From the NCBI GenBank assembly GCA_023717585.1, contig JAMQPJ010000518.1, positions 1 through 12,660 of the forward strand: a DNA stretch of 12,660 bases, given 5' to 3'. The position numbers and the translations under genes are program-made. Below the pieces are notes generated by a model. The model was not told where the DNA came from, made no database searches, and saw only the letters and a program-made list of their open reading frames with translations. This document shows positions 1 to 6,749 of the stretch, piece by piece (the first letter of the stretch is position 1; each line of letters opens with the position of its first letter). This stretch comes from Thermoanaerobaculia bacterium (GTDB lineage: Bacteria; Acidobacteriota; Thermoanaerobaculia; UBA5066).

Positions 1-222
1 CGCGGCAAGACTCTCGACGTTCTCCTCGAAGGTCCCTCGACCGAGACGGACCTCCTTCTCGAAGGGAGGGCTGCCGGCCAGGCCCCCGAGATCGACGGGC
101 GGGTGTTGATCAACGACGTCCCTCCCGGCTGGACGCCGCGCGTTGGAGAGATCGTGCGCGTGAAAATCACCGAAGCGCACGCCTACGATCTCGTCGGACG
201 AGTCGTCGCCCCGGTCGCTTAA
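1..222 (+). CDS. rimO: RimO C-terminal fragment (TRAM domain), 5'-truncated by window edge
   Basis: Frame 1 is open from the first base to a TAA at 220-222 and gives 73 residues. The first 33 are identical to residues 385-417 of the minus-strand RimO at 219-1511. After the shared EIDG, this copy continues for 40 residues as a plausible TRAM-domain end (RVLINDVPPG, then VGEIVRVKITEAHAYDLVGR). RimO and MiaB proteins normally end in TRAM, a small RNA-binding beta-barrel, so this is probably the authentic RimO C-terminus. Joined to the minus-strand body it gives a 457-residue protein, close to the family's usual 440-460. I infer it is not a second gene but the real 3' end of rimO, displaced onto the wrong strand by a fold-back. 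Confidence 0.8.
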   Translation, partial: RGKTLDVLLEGPSTETDLLLEGRAAGQAPEIDGRVLINDVPPGWTPRVGEIVRVKITEAHAYDLVGRVVAPVA

Positions 223-359
223 GATCCGTTCGCTTGCAGGTCGTCAAGGATCCCTTCCGCCCCGTCGATCTCGGGGGCCTGGCCGGCAGCCCTCCCTTCG
301 AGAAGGAGGTCCGTCTCGGTCGAGGGACCTTCGAGGAGAACGTCGAGAGTCTTGCCGCG
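1..359. repeat. 99-bp perfect inverted repeat around a 161-bp loop; probable contig-end fold-back
   Basis: Bases 1-99 are the exact reverse complement of 261-359. Identity stops abruptly at 100/260. Both arms encode the same stretch of RimO in opposite orientations, and the loop (100-260) holds the rest of the TRAM domain, a TTAA shared by both stop codons (219-222), and 38 bp without recognisable content. The left arm starts at the very first base, and 99 is a k-mer size used by common de Bruijn assemblers. I therefore read this as an assembly or chimeric-read fold-back rather than biology, but a genuine inverted duplication cannot be excluded from sequence alone. Confidence 0.9.
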
Positions 360-1511
360 CTTCGCGCGGTTCTTGGAAAGAGAGATCTTCTGCTGGACTT
401 CCATCAGACGGTCACGGCGAGTAGATTTTTCTTCGAATGGAATAGGGTCCCCGAGAGGCTCGGCGCCCGAGCCGGGTTCGGGCGAGTACGTGAAGACGCC
501 CGCGTTCTCGAAGCGAACAGCCTCCATGAACTCTTTCACTTCTAGGAAATCTTTCTCTTCTTCCCCGGGGAATCCCACGATGAAAGTCGAACGCAGGGCG
601 ATCTCAGGGACGATTTTTCGGATTTCTTCGAATTGCCTGGCGTAGCTCGCGCCATCGCCTCCCCTCTTCATACTCAAGAGAATTCTGCGGCTCACGTGCT
701 GGAGAGGCATGTCCACATACGGAACGAAGCGCTTGTCCTTCGCCATCAGCTCGAAGACGCCCGGGTGGAGCGTCTTCGGGTACGCGTACAGGAACCGCAC
801 CCACGGAAACGATGTTTCTCTCAGAAGGGTTTCGACCAGCACCGCGAGGCCCGTCCGACCGAGCCCGAGGTCCTCGCCGTAGCGGGTCGTGTCCTGCGAG
901 ATGAGGACGAGCTCCTTCACGCCTCTCTCCTCGAGGCTCTGCGCCTCCTTCACGAGCGACGCGATCGTGCGCGAGCGCATGAGGCCGCGCATCTGGGGAA
1001 TCGTGCAGAACGTGCACGGGTTGTTGCAGCCCTCGGCGACCTTCAGGTACGCGTAGCCCCTGCGATGCGTGAGGACGCGCGGCGCGAGGTCGTCGGAGAG
1101 GCGCGTCGCGAGCGGTTTGTCGCTGAAGCGCGGGAGCGACGGGAGGCCGAGCGCGGCGGCCGGCGCCATCTCCAGCTCGTCGAGGCCGATGAAGTGGTCG
1201 ACTTCGGGGATCTCGGCGGCGAGCTCTCTCCCGTATTTCTGCACCATGCAGCCCGCCACGATCACGCGGTCGATCTCCCCCGCCTCCTTGCGCGCGACCT
1301 CGCGGAGAATCGCTCCGACGGACTCCTCCTTCGCCGCGTCGATGAAGCCGCACGTATTCACGATGACGACGCGCGATTTCTCCGGATCCGCCAGCGTCAT
1401 CCCCTCGCGCTGGAGATGGCCCAGCATCACCTCGGTGTCGACGAGGTTCTTGGGGCATCCGAGCGACACGATGCCGACGGAAGGCAGGGCAAGAGGACGA
1501 GAGTTTTTCAT
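219..1511 (-). CDS. rimO: Ribosomal protein S12 methylthiotransferase RimO (3' end scrambled)
   Basis: RimO is a cytoplasmic radical-SAM enzyme that adds a methylthio group to the conserved aspartate of ribosomal protein S12. The N-terminal MTTase domain shows the three expected cysteines: C19 in SLGCPKN, C54 in VNTCGF and C88 in AGCMVQ. The radical-SAM cluster motif is C162-x3-C166-x2-C169 (GCNNPCTFCTIPQMRG). YVDMPLQH and IVGFPGE are typical of RimO and favour it over MiaB. I chose the ATG at 1511-1509 because SVGIVSLGCPKN follows at the usual distance; the reading frame is open to 1652 but that extension looks non-coding. No good Shine-Dalgarno is visible. Residues 418-430 (AEGILDDLQANGS) come from the fold-back loop and are probably not real; the expected TRAM end is encoded at 100-222 on the other strand. 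Confidence 0.93.
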   Translation of the reverse strand: MKNSRPLALPSVGIVSLGCPKNLVDTEVMLGHLQREGMTLADPEKSRVVIVNTCGFIDAAKEESVGAILREVARKEAGEIDRVIVAGCMVQKYGRELAAEIPEVDHFIGLDELEMAPAAALGLPSLPRFSDKPLATRLSDDLAPRVLTHRRGYAYLKVAEGCNNPCTFCTIPQMRGLMRSRTIASLVKEAQSLEERGVKELVLISQDTTRYGEDLGLGRTGLAVLVETLLRETSFPWVRFLYAYPKTLHPGVFELMAKDKRFVPYVDMPLQHVSRRILLSMKRGGDGASYARQFEEIRKIVPEIALRSTFIVGFPGEEEKDFLEVKEFMEAVRFENAGVFTYSPEPGSGAEPLGDPIPFEEKSTRRDRLMEVQQKISLSKNRAKRGKTLDVLLEGPSTETDLLLEGRAAGQAPEIDGAEGILDDLQANGS

Positions 1512-1650
1512 CGAAAGGTACGAGGGATTGGAGCCTCGCGCACCAGCACACCCGCGCGACGGACCCGCCGATTCTAGCTCGAACAGGACCAGGGCACGGG
1601 GGAATTTGACAGGAGGCACGAAGGCCTCAAGCGGCGTTCGACTTCCGCGC
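1512..1650. other. Divergent intergenic region rimO / hybrid kinase
   Basis: This 139-bp spacer separates divergently transcribed rimO and the CHASE kinase and must hold both promoters. On the plus strand there is a TTGACA at 1606-1611 that runs into an AGGAGG at 1611-1616. The AGGAGG lies 35 nt before the chosen ATG with no usable start codon at normal spacing, and no convincing -10 follows the TTGACA. I cannot assign a promoter with confidence. Confidence 0.5.
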
Positions 1651-3936
1651 ATGAGAAACTCCCGGGATCCAGATCGGGGGCTGACCCTGTCAACCGCTAG
1701 CCCTAGTCCGTTCGGAACCGACGCGCGTCGACGGGCGCCCTGGACCCCCTATCTCGTTCTGGGCGTCTCCCTTCTGGTGACTCTCGCCGCGACCTGGTAC
1801 GTCTCCGATAACGTGCAAACGGTGGAGCGGCTCGGGTTCGAGAGGCTGCTTCAGAAGACCCGGGACGAAATCGAAGAACGGATGGGGACCTACATCGCGT
1901 GTCTGCGCGCCACCCGCGGTCTCTTCAACGCGTCCGACCTCGTCACCCGGCAGGACTTTCGGGTTTTCATGGACCAGGCCGAGCTCCAAGGGACGTATCC
2001 GGGAATCCAGGGGGTGGGCGTCGGCCGACGGATCTTCGGGAAAGACAAGGACGCCCTGGTCGCGGCGATGCGCAAGGAGATACCGGACTTTCGCGTGTGG
2101 CCCGAGGGGCAGCGGGAGGAATACGAGCCGGTCGTCTACCTCGAGCCTCAGGACAGCCGGAACCTGATCGCCCTCGGCTATGACATGTTGAGCGAGCCCG
2201 TTCGGCGGGGCGCGATGGAACAGGCCCGGGACACCGGTCTCCCGGCCTCCACGGGCAGGATCACCCTCGTCTTCGATTCCGGATCGAGGAACCCGGCGGG
2301 TTTCATCATTTACATGGCCCGCTATCGCCGCGGGATGCCGACCGAGACCGTGGCCGACCGCCGCGCGGCGCTGGAAGGATTCCTGTACGCCTCGTTCCGC
2401 GCCGACGATCTCCTGCACGAGATCCTCTCGGGTCAGAATCGGCCCGGCGTTCGTTACGAGGTCTTCGCTGCGCTGGAGCCGAAGCCGGAAGCTCTGCTTC
2501 ACCGTTCCGATCCCGACGGCCCGAGCGCCGAAACGGCGGGACTCAAAGGGCGAACCTCGTTCGTGGTGGCGGGCTCCATGTGGACGCTGTCCATGACGGC
2601 TGTCCGCGGATTCGACACCGGCTCGGGCCCGAACCGTGCCGCCCTTTTCCTCGTGACGGGCCTGATCGTGAGCGGGGCTCTCTTTGCCGTCACGCGCACG
2701 GAGGTGAAGGCCCGCGTCGCGGCCGAGCGGGCCACGGCAGATCTGCGCCGCGCCGCGGCCCAGCAGCGCCGGCTCGAAGAACAGCTCATCCAGTCGCAGA
2801 AAATGGAGGGGATCGGCCGCCTCGCGGGCGGTGTCGCGCACGACTTCAACAATCTCCTCACCGCGATTCTCGGCTACGCGGAGCTGATGGAATCGCAGCT
2901 CGAGGACGAGGGCCTCAAGTCCGAGCTCCGGGAGATCCGCCTCGCCGGCGAGCGCGCGGCCGCCCTCACCCGGCAGCTCCTCGCGTTCAGCCGCCGGCAG
3001 GTTCTGCAGCCGCGGACTCTCGACCTGAACACCGTCGTCTCCGACGTCGAGAAGCTGCTCGCGCGGCTCATCGGCGAGGACATCACGCTGGTGACCCGCC
3101 TCGAGCCCGCCCTCGGAAGCGTCAAAGCCGATCCCGGCCAGCTCGAGCAGGTGATCATGAACCTCGCCGTGAACGCGCGGGACGCCATGCCGGCAGGCGG
3201 CACTCTCACGTTCGAGACCGCGAACGCGGAGCTCGGTGTCGACTTCGTCGCCCTTCACCCGGGCGCTCTTCCGGGCGCATACGTCGTTCTCACCGTCACC
3301 GACACGGGGACCGGAATGACGGACGAGGTTCGAAGCCACGTTTTCGAGCCGTTCTTCACGACGAAGGAGAGGGGGAAGGGGACCGGGCTCGGCCTCGCCA
3401 CCGCCTACGGCATCCTGGCGCAGAGCGGCGGATACATCACGGTGGACAGCGAGGCGGGCCGCGGCACCACGTTCCGGATCTACCTTCCGCGCGTCGAGGG
3501 CACGGCCGTGGTTTCGGGGCGCATAGCGAGCCCGTCACTCGTGCCGATCGGAACCGAGACGATCCTCCTCGTCGAGGACGAGGCCGGCGTTCGCAAGCTC
3601 TCGTCGACCATACTCAAAACGCAGGGCTACGTCGTTCTCGAGGCCGCCTCCGGCGACATGGCGCTGGAGGTCGCGCGCTCGGAGACCGGCCCGATTCATC
3701 TCGTCTTGACAGACGTCGTGATGCCCGGAATGAGCGGACGCGAGCTCTGGGACCGGCTGCGGGTGATGCGCCCGGACTCCCGGGTCCTCTACATGTCCGG
3801 TTACACGGACGACGTCATCGCAAGGCACGGCGTTCTCGAGCCGGAGATCGCGTTCCTTCAAAAGCCGTTCACGCCTTCCGGTCTCGCCCATAAGGTGCGT
3901 GAGGTCCTTGACGCGGCTCAGGAAGGCCGCGCGTGA
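1651..3936 (+). CDS. CHASE-domain hybrid sensor histidine kinase with C-terminal receiver
   Basis: A 761-residue membrane sensor that should autophosphorylate on histidine and pass the phosphate to its own receiver. Order: short basic N-terminus, TM helix at about 34-51, extracytoplasmic sensor at about 60-325, TM helix at about 330-349, short coiled coil, HisKA with H397 (GGVAHDFNNLL), HATPase with N508 (NLAVNARDAMP), DTGTGM and the G2 loop GKGTGLGL (575-582), then a receiver with acidic pair E642-D643 and phospho-acceptor D688 (LTDVVMPGMSG). The sensor starts with the spacing and motifs of a CHASE domain (ERMGTYIACLRATRGLF, then YPGIQGVGVGRRI); the ligand is unknown. The ATG at 1651 places TM1 near the N-terminus, but has no adjacent Shine-Dalgarno. 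The stop overlaps the next gene's GTG by 4 nt, so the two are almost certainly co-translated. No HPt protein or DNA-binding output is present in the window. Confidence 0.9.
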   Translation: MRNSRDPDRGLTLSTASPSPFGTDARRRAPWTPYLVLGVSLLVTLAATWYVSDNVQTVERLGFERLLQKTRDEIEERMGTYIACLRATRGLFNASDLVTRQDFRVFMDQAELQGTYPGIQGVGVGRRIFGKDKDALVAAMRKEIPDFRVWPEGQREEYEPVVYLEPQDSRNLIALGYDMLSEPVRRGAMEQARDTGLPASTGRITLVFDSGSRNPAGFIIYMARYRRGMPTETVADRRAALEGFLYASFRADDLLHEILSGQNRPGVRYEVFAALEPKPEALLHRSDPDGPSAETAGLKGRTSFVVAGSMWTLSMTAVRGFDTGSGPNRAALFLVTGLIVSGALFAVTRTEVKARVAAERATADLRRAAAQQRRLEEQLIQSQKMEGIGRLAGGVAHDFNNLLTAILGYAELMESQLEDEGLKSELREIRLAGERAAALTRQLLAFSRRQVLQPRTLDLNTVVSDVEKLLARLIGEDITLVTRLEPALGSVKADPGQLEQVIMNLAVNARDAMPAGGTLTFETANAELGVDFVALHPGALPGAYVVLTVTDTGTGMTDEVRSHVFEPFFTTKERGKGTGLGLATAYGILAQSGGYITVDSEAGRGTTFRIYLPRVEGTAVVSGRIASPSLVPIGTETILLVEDEAGVRKLSSTILKTQGYVVLEAASGDMALEVARSETGPIHLVLTDVVMPGMSGRELWDRLRVMRPDSRVLYMSGYTDDVIARHGVLEPEIAFLQKPFTPSGLAHKVREVLDAAQEGRA
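2770..3930 (+). repeat. Duplicated kinase-receiver cassette, copy 1
   Basis: This stretch encodes HisKA, HATPase and REC and is about three-quarters or more identical in protein to 5584-6746. Nucleotide similarity is high, including an identical run of about 32 nt starting near 2983 (5799 in copy 2). The copies differ by one codon in length just after the H-box helix and by a variable linker before the receiver. A tandem duplication of the transmitter module with different sensors upstream is the simplest explanation. Confidence 0.85.
3920..3926 (+). promoter_or_regulatory. Shine-Dalgarno AGGAAGG for the second hybrid kinase
   Basis: AGGAAGG lies 6 nt upstream of the GTG at 3933-3935, inside the last codons of the first kinase. 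It supports the GTG start and the GTGA overlap (3933-3936), consistent with translational coupling. Confidence 0.7.
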
Positions 3937-6749
3937 AGAAACCCGACGTAGTCCCCGAAAGCGAACGGGTGAGCGCGAGCCCGGCCACCCCCGTCCTTGC
4001 GGAGCCGCTCAGGAGAGTTTCGCGGCTCAGCGCGGCGGCCGCGATTTCCATCGGCCTGCTCGTCCTCGCCGGCTGGCTCTTCGATTATCGCTTCCTCATG
4101 CAGGTGCTGCCCGGCCAGGTGGCGATGGTGCCCAACACGGCGCTCGGCTTTCTGCTCGCCGGCCTGGCCCTGTGGCTCCGCGCCGGCAGCGCCGGCCGTT
4201 CGCGCGTCTCCGCCTCGCGCGCTGCGGCTGCGCTCGCCGGCCTCCTCGGTTTGCTGAATCTGGTCGAGTACGTCTCTGGCAGGAGTCTCGGAATCGACGA
4301 GCTGCTCTTCCGGGACCCGACCGGCCTGACGAGCGTTTTGCCCGGCCGCATGGCGGTGCTCACGGCCGTGGGCTTCGTCGCACTCGCGGCTGCCCTGCTG
4401 ACCCTGGACCTGCGCCGGGCGCCGTGGACGAGGGACGGGCTGGCCCTGCTCCCGGGCATTCTCGCCATGGTCAGTCTGACCGGCTACGCCTTCGGCCTGG
4501 GCAGCCTTTCCTGGATCGGCGTTTACAAGGGAATGGCGATCCACACGGCGCTGGGCTTCCTGGTCCTGACGGTCGGAGTTCTCTCCGCGCACTCCCGCGG
4601 CCTGTCTCGGCTGTTCGTCAGCGACACGGCAGGTGGCGTGCTGGCCAGGCGGATCTTCCCCGTCGCCCTCCTGGCGCCCGTCCTCCTCGGTTGGCTCCGA
4701 ATCGCGGGGGAGCAGCTCGGACTCTACGGCCCGGAGTTCGGAGGGGCGCTTCAGGCCGTCTCCGACGCCATCATCCTGACAGTCGTCCTGCTGGGAACCG
4801 CCGCCGCGCTCATGCGCGTCGACGAGAAGCGCAGGAGCTCCGAGGAGGCCCTGCGAATCGCGGAGGAGCAGTACCGGCTCCTCTTCGAGAGCAGCCCCCT
4901 GCCGATGTGGGTCGTGGATCGCGACACCCTCCGGTACCTCGCCGCCAACGACGCGGCGGTCGGGCACTACGGCTATTCGCGCGACGAGTTCCTGTCGATG
5001 CACATCGGGCAGATCCGGCCGGCCGAGGACGTCGCCGCGGTGAAGCTGGCGATTCCGAAGGAGACGGCCGGTATCGAGAAGCTGGGCGTCTGGCGGCACC
5101 TGAAGAAGGACGGCACCCTCATCAACGTGGAAATCGCGACCCACGTCCTCACATGGGCCGGACGATCGGCCTGGCTCGTTCTGGCCTACGACGTCACGGA
5201 CCGGCTCCGGGCCGAGGAGGAGCTCGCGAAGCGAGAGCTCTACTTCCGATCCCTCATCGAGCACTCCCTGGACATCGTGGCGGTCATCGGGCCCGCCGGA
5301 GAGCTGCGCTATGCCAGTCCATCGGGAGAGCGGATCCTCGGGTATCCCCGCGCGGACCTTCCCGGGCTGAACGCCCTGGATCTCGTCCATCCCGACGATC
5401 GTCCCCTCGCGGAGGGCAAGTTCCGGCGAAGCCTCGAGACAGGCACCAAATTCGAGCAGCTGGAAGCCCGGCTCCGGCACCGCAACGGGTCCTGGCGGAC
5501 CCTGTCGGTCGTCGGCGGGCCTCTTCCGCCCGGGATCGGCATGCGGGGGCTCATCATCAACGCGCGGGACCTGACGGATCGCCTGCAGCTCGAAGCCCAG
5601 CTCCGCGTCTCCCAGAAGATGGAAGGGATCGGCCGCCTCGCGGGCGGCATCGCGCACGACTTCAACAACCTCCTCACGGCCATCCTCGGCTACTCGGAGC
5701 TGATGGAGGCGCAGCTTCCGGACGACGAGGATCTCCGGTCGTCGCTCAGCGAGATCCACCTTGCAGGCGAGCGTGCCGCGGCCCTCACGCGCCAGCTCCT
5801 CGCGTTCAGCCGCCGGCAGGTTCTTCAGCCCAGGCTCCTCGACCTCAACGCGGTCGTCTCGGAAGTGGAAAAGCTGCTGCGCAGGCTCATCGGCGAGGAC
5901 GTCGAGCTCGTGACGCGGCTCGATCCGGCGTCGGGAACGGTCAAGGCCGATCCCGGCCAGCTCGAACAGGTGCTCATGAACCTCGCGGTCAACGCGCGGG
6001 ATGCCATGCCCGAGGGCGGCACGCTCACGATCGAGACCGCGAACACCAGGCTCGACGCGGGCTTCACCGCCGCCAACCCCGGCGCGCAGTCCGGTGAATT
6101 CACGATTCTCACGGTCTCCGACACGGGGATCGGGATGAGCGACGAAGTGCGGAGCCACGCGTTCGAGCCGTTCTTCACGACCAAGGAGCAGGGGAAGGGG
6201 ACCGGGCTCGGGCTGGCGACCGCTTACGGCATCGTGAAGCAGAGCGACGGATACATCACCGTCGACAGCGAGCCGGGTCGCGGTGCGAAGTTCCGGATCT
6301 ATTTTCCACGCGCGGTCGGCGAGGCGGCGGCTTCCGGGCTCGGCGAGCGCCCGCCGCTCTCGCCGCGCGGCACGGAGACGATTCTCCTCGTCGAGGACGA
6401 GTCCGGCGTCCGCCGGCTCTCCCGCACGATTCTCGAGGCCCAGGGCTATACCGTTCTCGAGGCCGCATCGGGCGAGGAGGCGCTGGAGATCGCCCGCTCG
6501 CACACGGGAGAGATCCATCTCGTCGCGACCGACGTCGTCATGCCCGGCATGAGCGGCCGCGTGCTCTGGGACCGGCTGCGCGTGCTGCGCCCGGGCCCCC
6601 GGATCCTCTTCATGTCCGGATATACGGACGACGCCATCGCACGGCACGGCGTTCTCGACCCGGGGATCGCCTTCCTTCAGAAGCCGTTCACGCCTTTCGG
6701 TCTCGCCCACAAGGTCCGTGAGGTGCTGGACGCGGAGGATCGAGCCTAG
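3933..6749 (+). CDS. Polytopic-membrane, double-PAS hybrid sensor histidine kinase with C-terminal receiver
   Basis: A 938-residue hybrid kinase. Residues about 33-295 contain roughly eight hydrophobic helices (near 33-50, 67-84, 96-112, 138-157, 169-188, 202-219, 241-257, 276-295), with recurring TALGFL-type motifs. Two PAS domains follow: about 314-430 (QYRLLFESSPLPMWVVD, then GYSRDEF) and about 437-555 (YFRSLIEHSLDIVAVI, then GYPRADL and VHPDDRP). Then come HisKA with H575 (GGIAHDFNNLL), HATPase (NLAVNARDAMP, DTGIGM, GKGTGLGL) and a receiver with phospho-acceptor D867 (ATDVVMPGMSG). All phosphotransfer residues are intact. The GTG start overlaps the upstream stop and has a good Shine-Dalgarno, so it forms one operon with the CHASE kinase. 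The TAG stop overlaps the convergent asnS stop. The signal sensed by the membrane region is not recognisable. Confidence 0.9.
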   Translation: MKKPDVVPESERVSASPATPVLAEPLRRVSRLSAAAAISIGLLVLAGWLFDYRFLMQVLPGQVAMVPNTALGFLLAGLALWLRAGSAGRSRVSASRAAAALAGLLGLLNLVEYVSGRSLGIDELLFRDPTGLTSVLPGRMAVLTAVGFVALAAALLTLDLRRAPWTRDGLALLPGILAMVSLTGYAFGLGSLSWIGVYKGMAIHTALGFLVLTVGVLSAHSRGLSRLFVSDTAGGVLARRIFPVALLAPVLLGWLRIAGEQLGLYGPEFGGALQAVSDAIILTVVLLGTAAALMRVDEKRRSSEEALRIAEEQYRLLFESSPLPMWVVDRDTLRYLAANDAAVGHYGYSRDEFLSMHIGQIRPAEDVAAVKLAIPKETAGIEKLGVWRHLKKDGTLINVEIATHVLTWAGRSAWLVLAYDVTDRLRAEEELAKRELYFRSLIEHSLDIVAVIGPAGELRYASPSGERILGYPRADLPGLNALDLVHPDDRPLAEGKFRRSLETGTKFEQLEARLRHRNGSWRTLSVVGGPLPPGIGMRGLIINARDLTDRLQLEAQLRVSQKMEGIGRLAGGIAHDFNNLLTAILGYSELMEAQLPDDEDLRSSLSEIHLAGERAAALTRQLLAFSRRQVLQPRLLDLNAVVSEVEKLLRRLIGEDVELVTRLDPASGTVKADPGQLEQVLMNLAVNARDAMPEGGTLTIETANTRLDAGFTAANPGAQSGEFTILTVSDTGIGMSDEVRSHAFEPFFTTKEQGKGTGLGLATAYGIVKQSDGYITVDSEPGRGAKFRIYFPRAVGEAAASGLGERPPLSPRGTETILLVEDESGVRRLSRTILEAQGYTVLEAASGEEALEIARSHTGEIHLVATDVVMPGMSGRVLWDRLRVLRPGPRILFMSGYTDDAIARHGVLDPGIAFLQKPFTPFGLAHKVREVLDAEDRA
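5584..6746 (+). repeat. Duplicated kinase-receiver cassette, copy 2
   Basis: This is the partner of 2770-3930. The H-box, N-box, G-boxes and receiver active-site region are almost identical in protein. The linker between HATPase and receiver and the residues after the N-box helix (about DAGFTAANPGAQSGEF) have diverged most. Confidence 0.85.

Noticed and set aside
234..545. Plus-strand open frame starting with TTG at 234 inside the fold-back loop
   Set aside because: It runs antisense through rimO and across the fold-back junction, so even its N-terminus is probably chimeric.
1606..1611. TTGACA as a -35 box for the CHASE kinase
   Set aside because: No acceptable -10 is found 16-18 bp downstream, and it runs directly into an AGGAGG.
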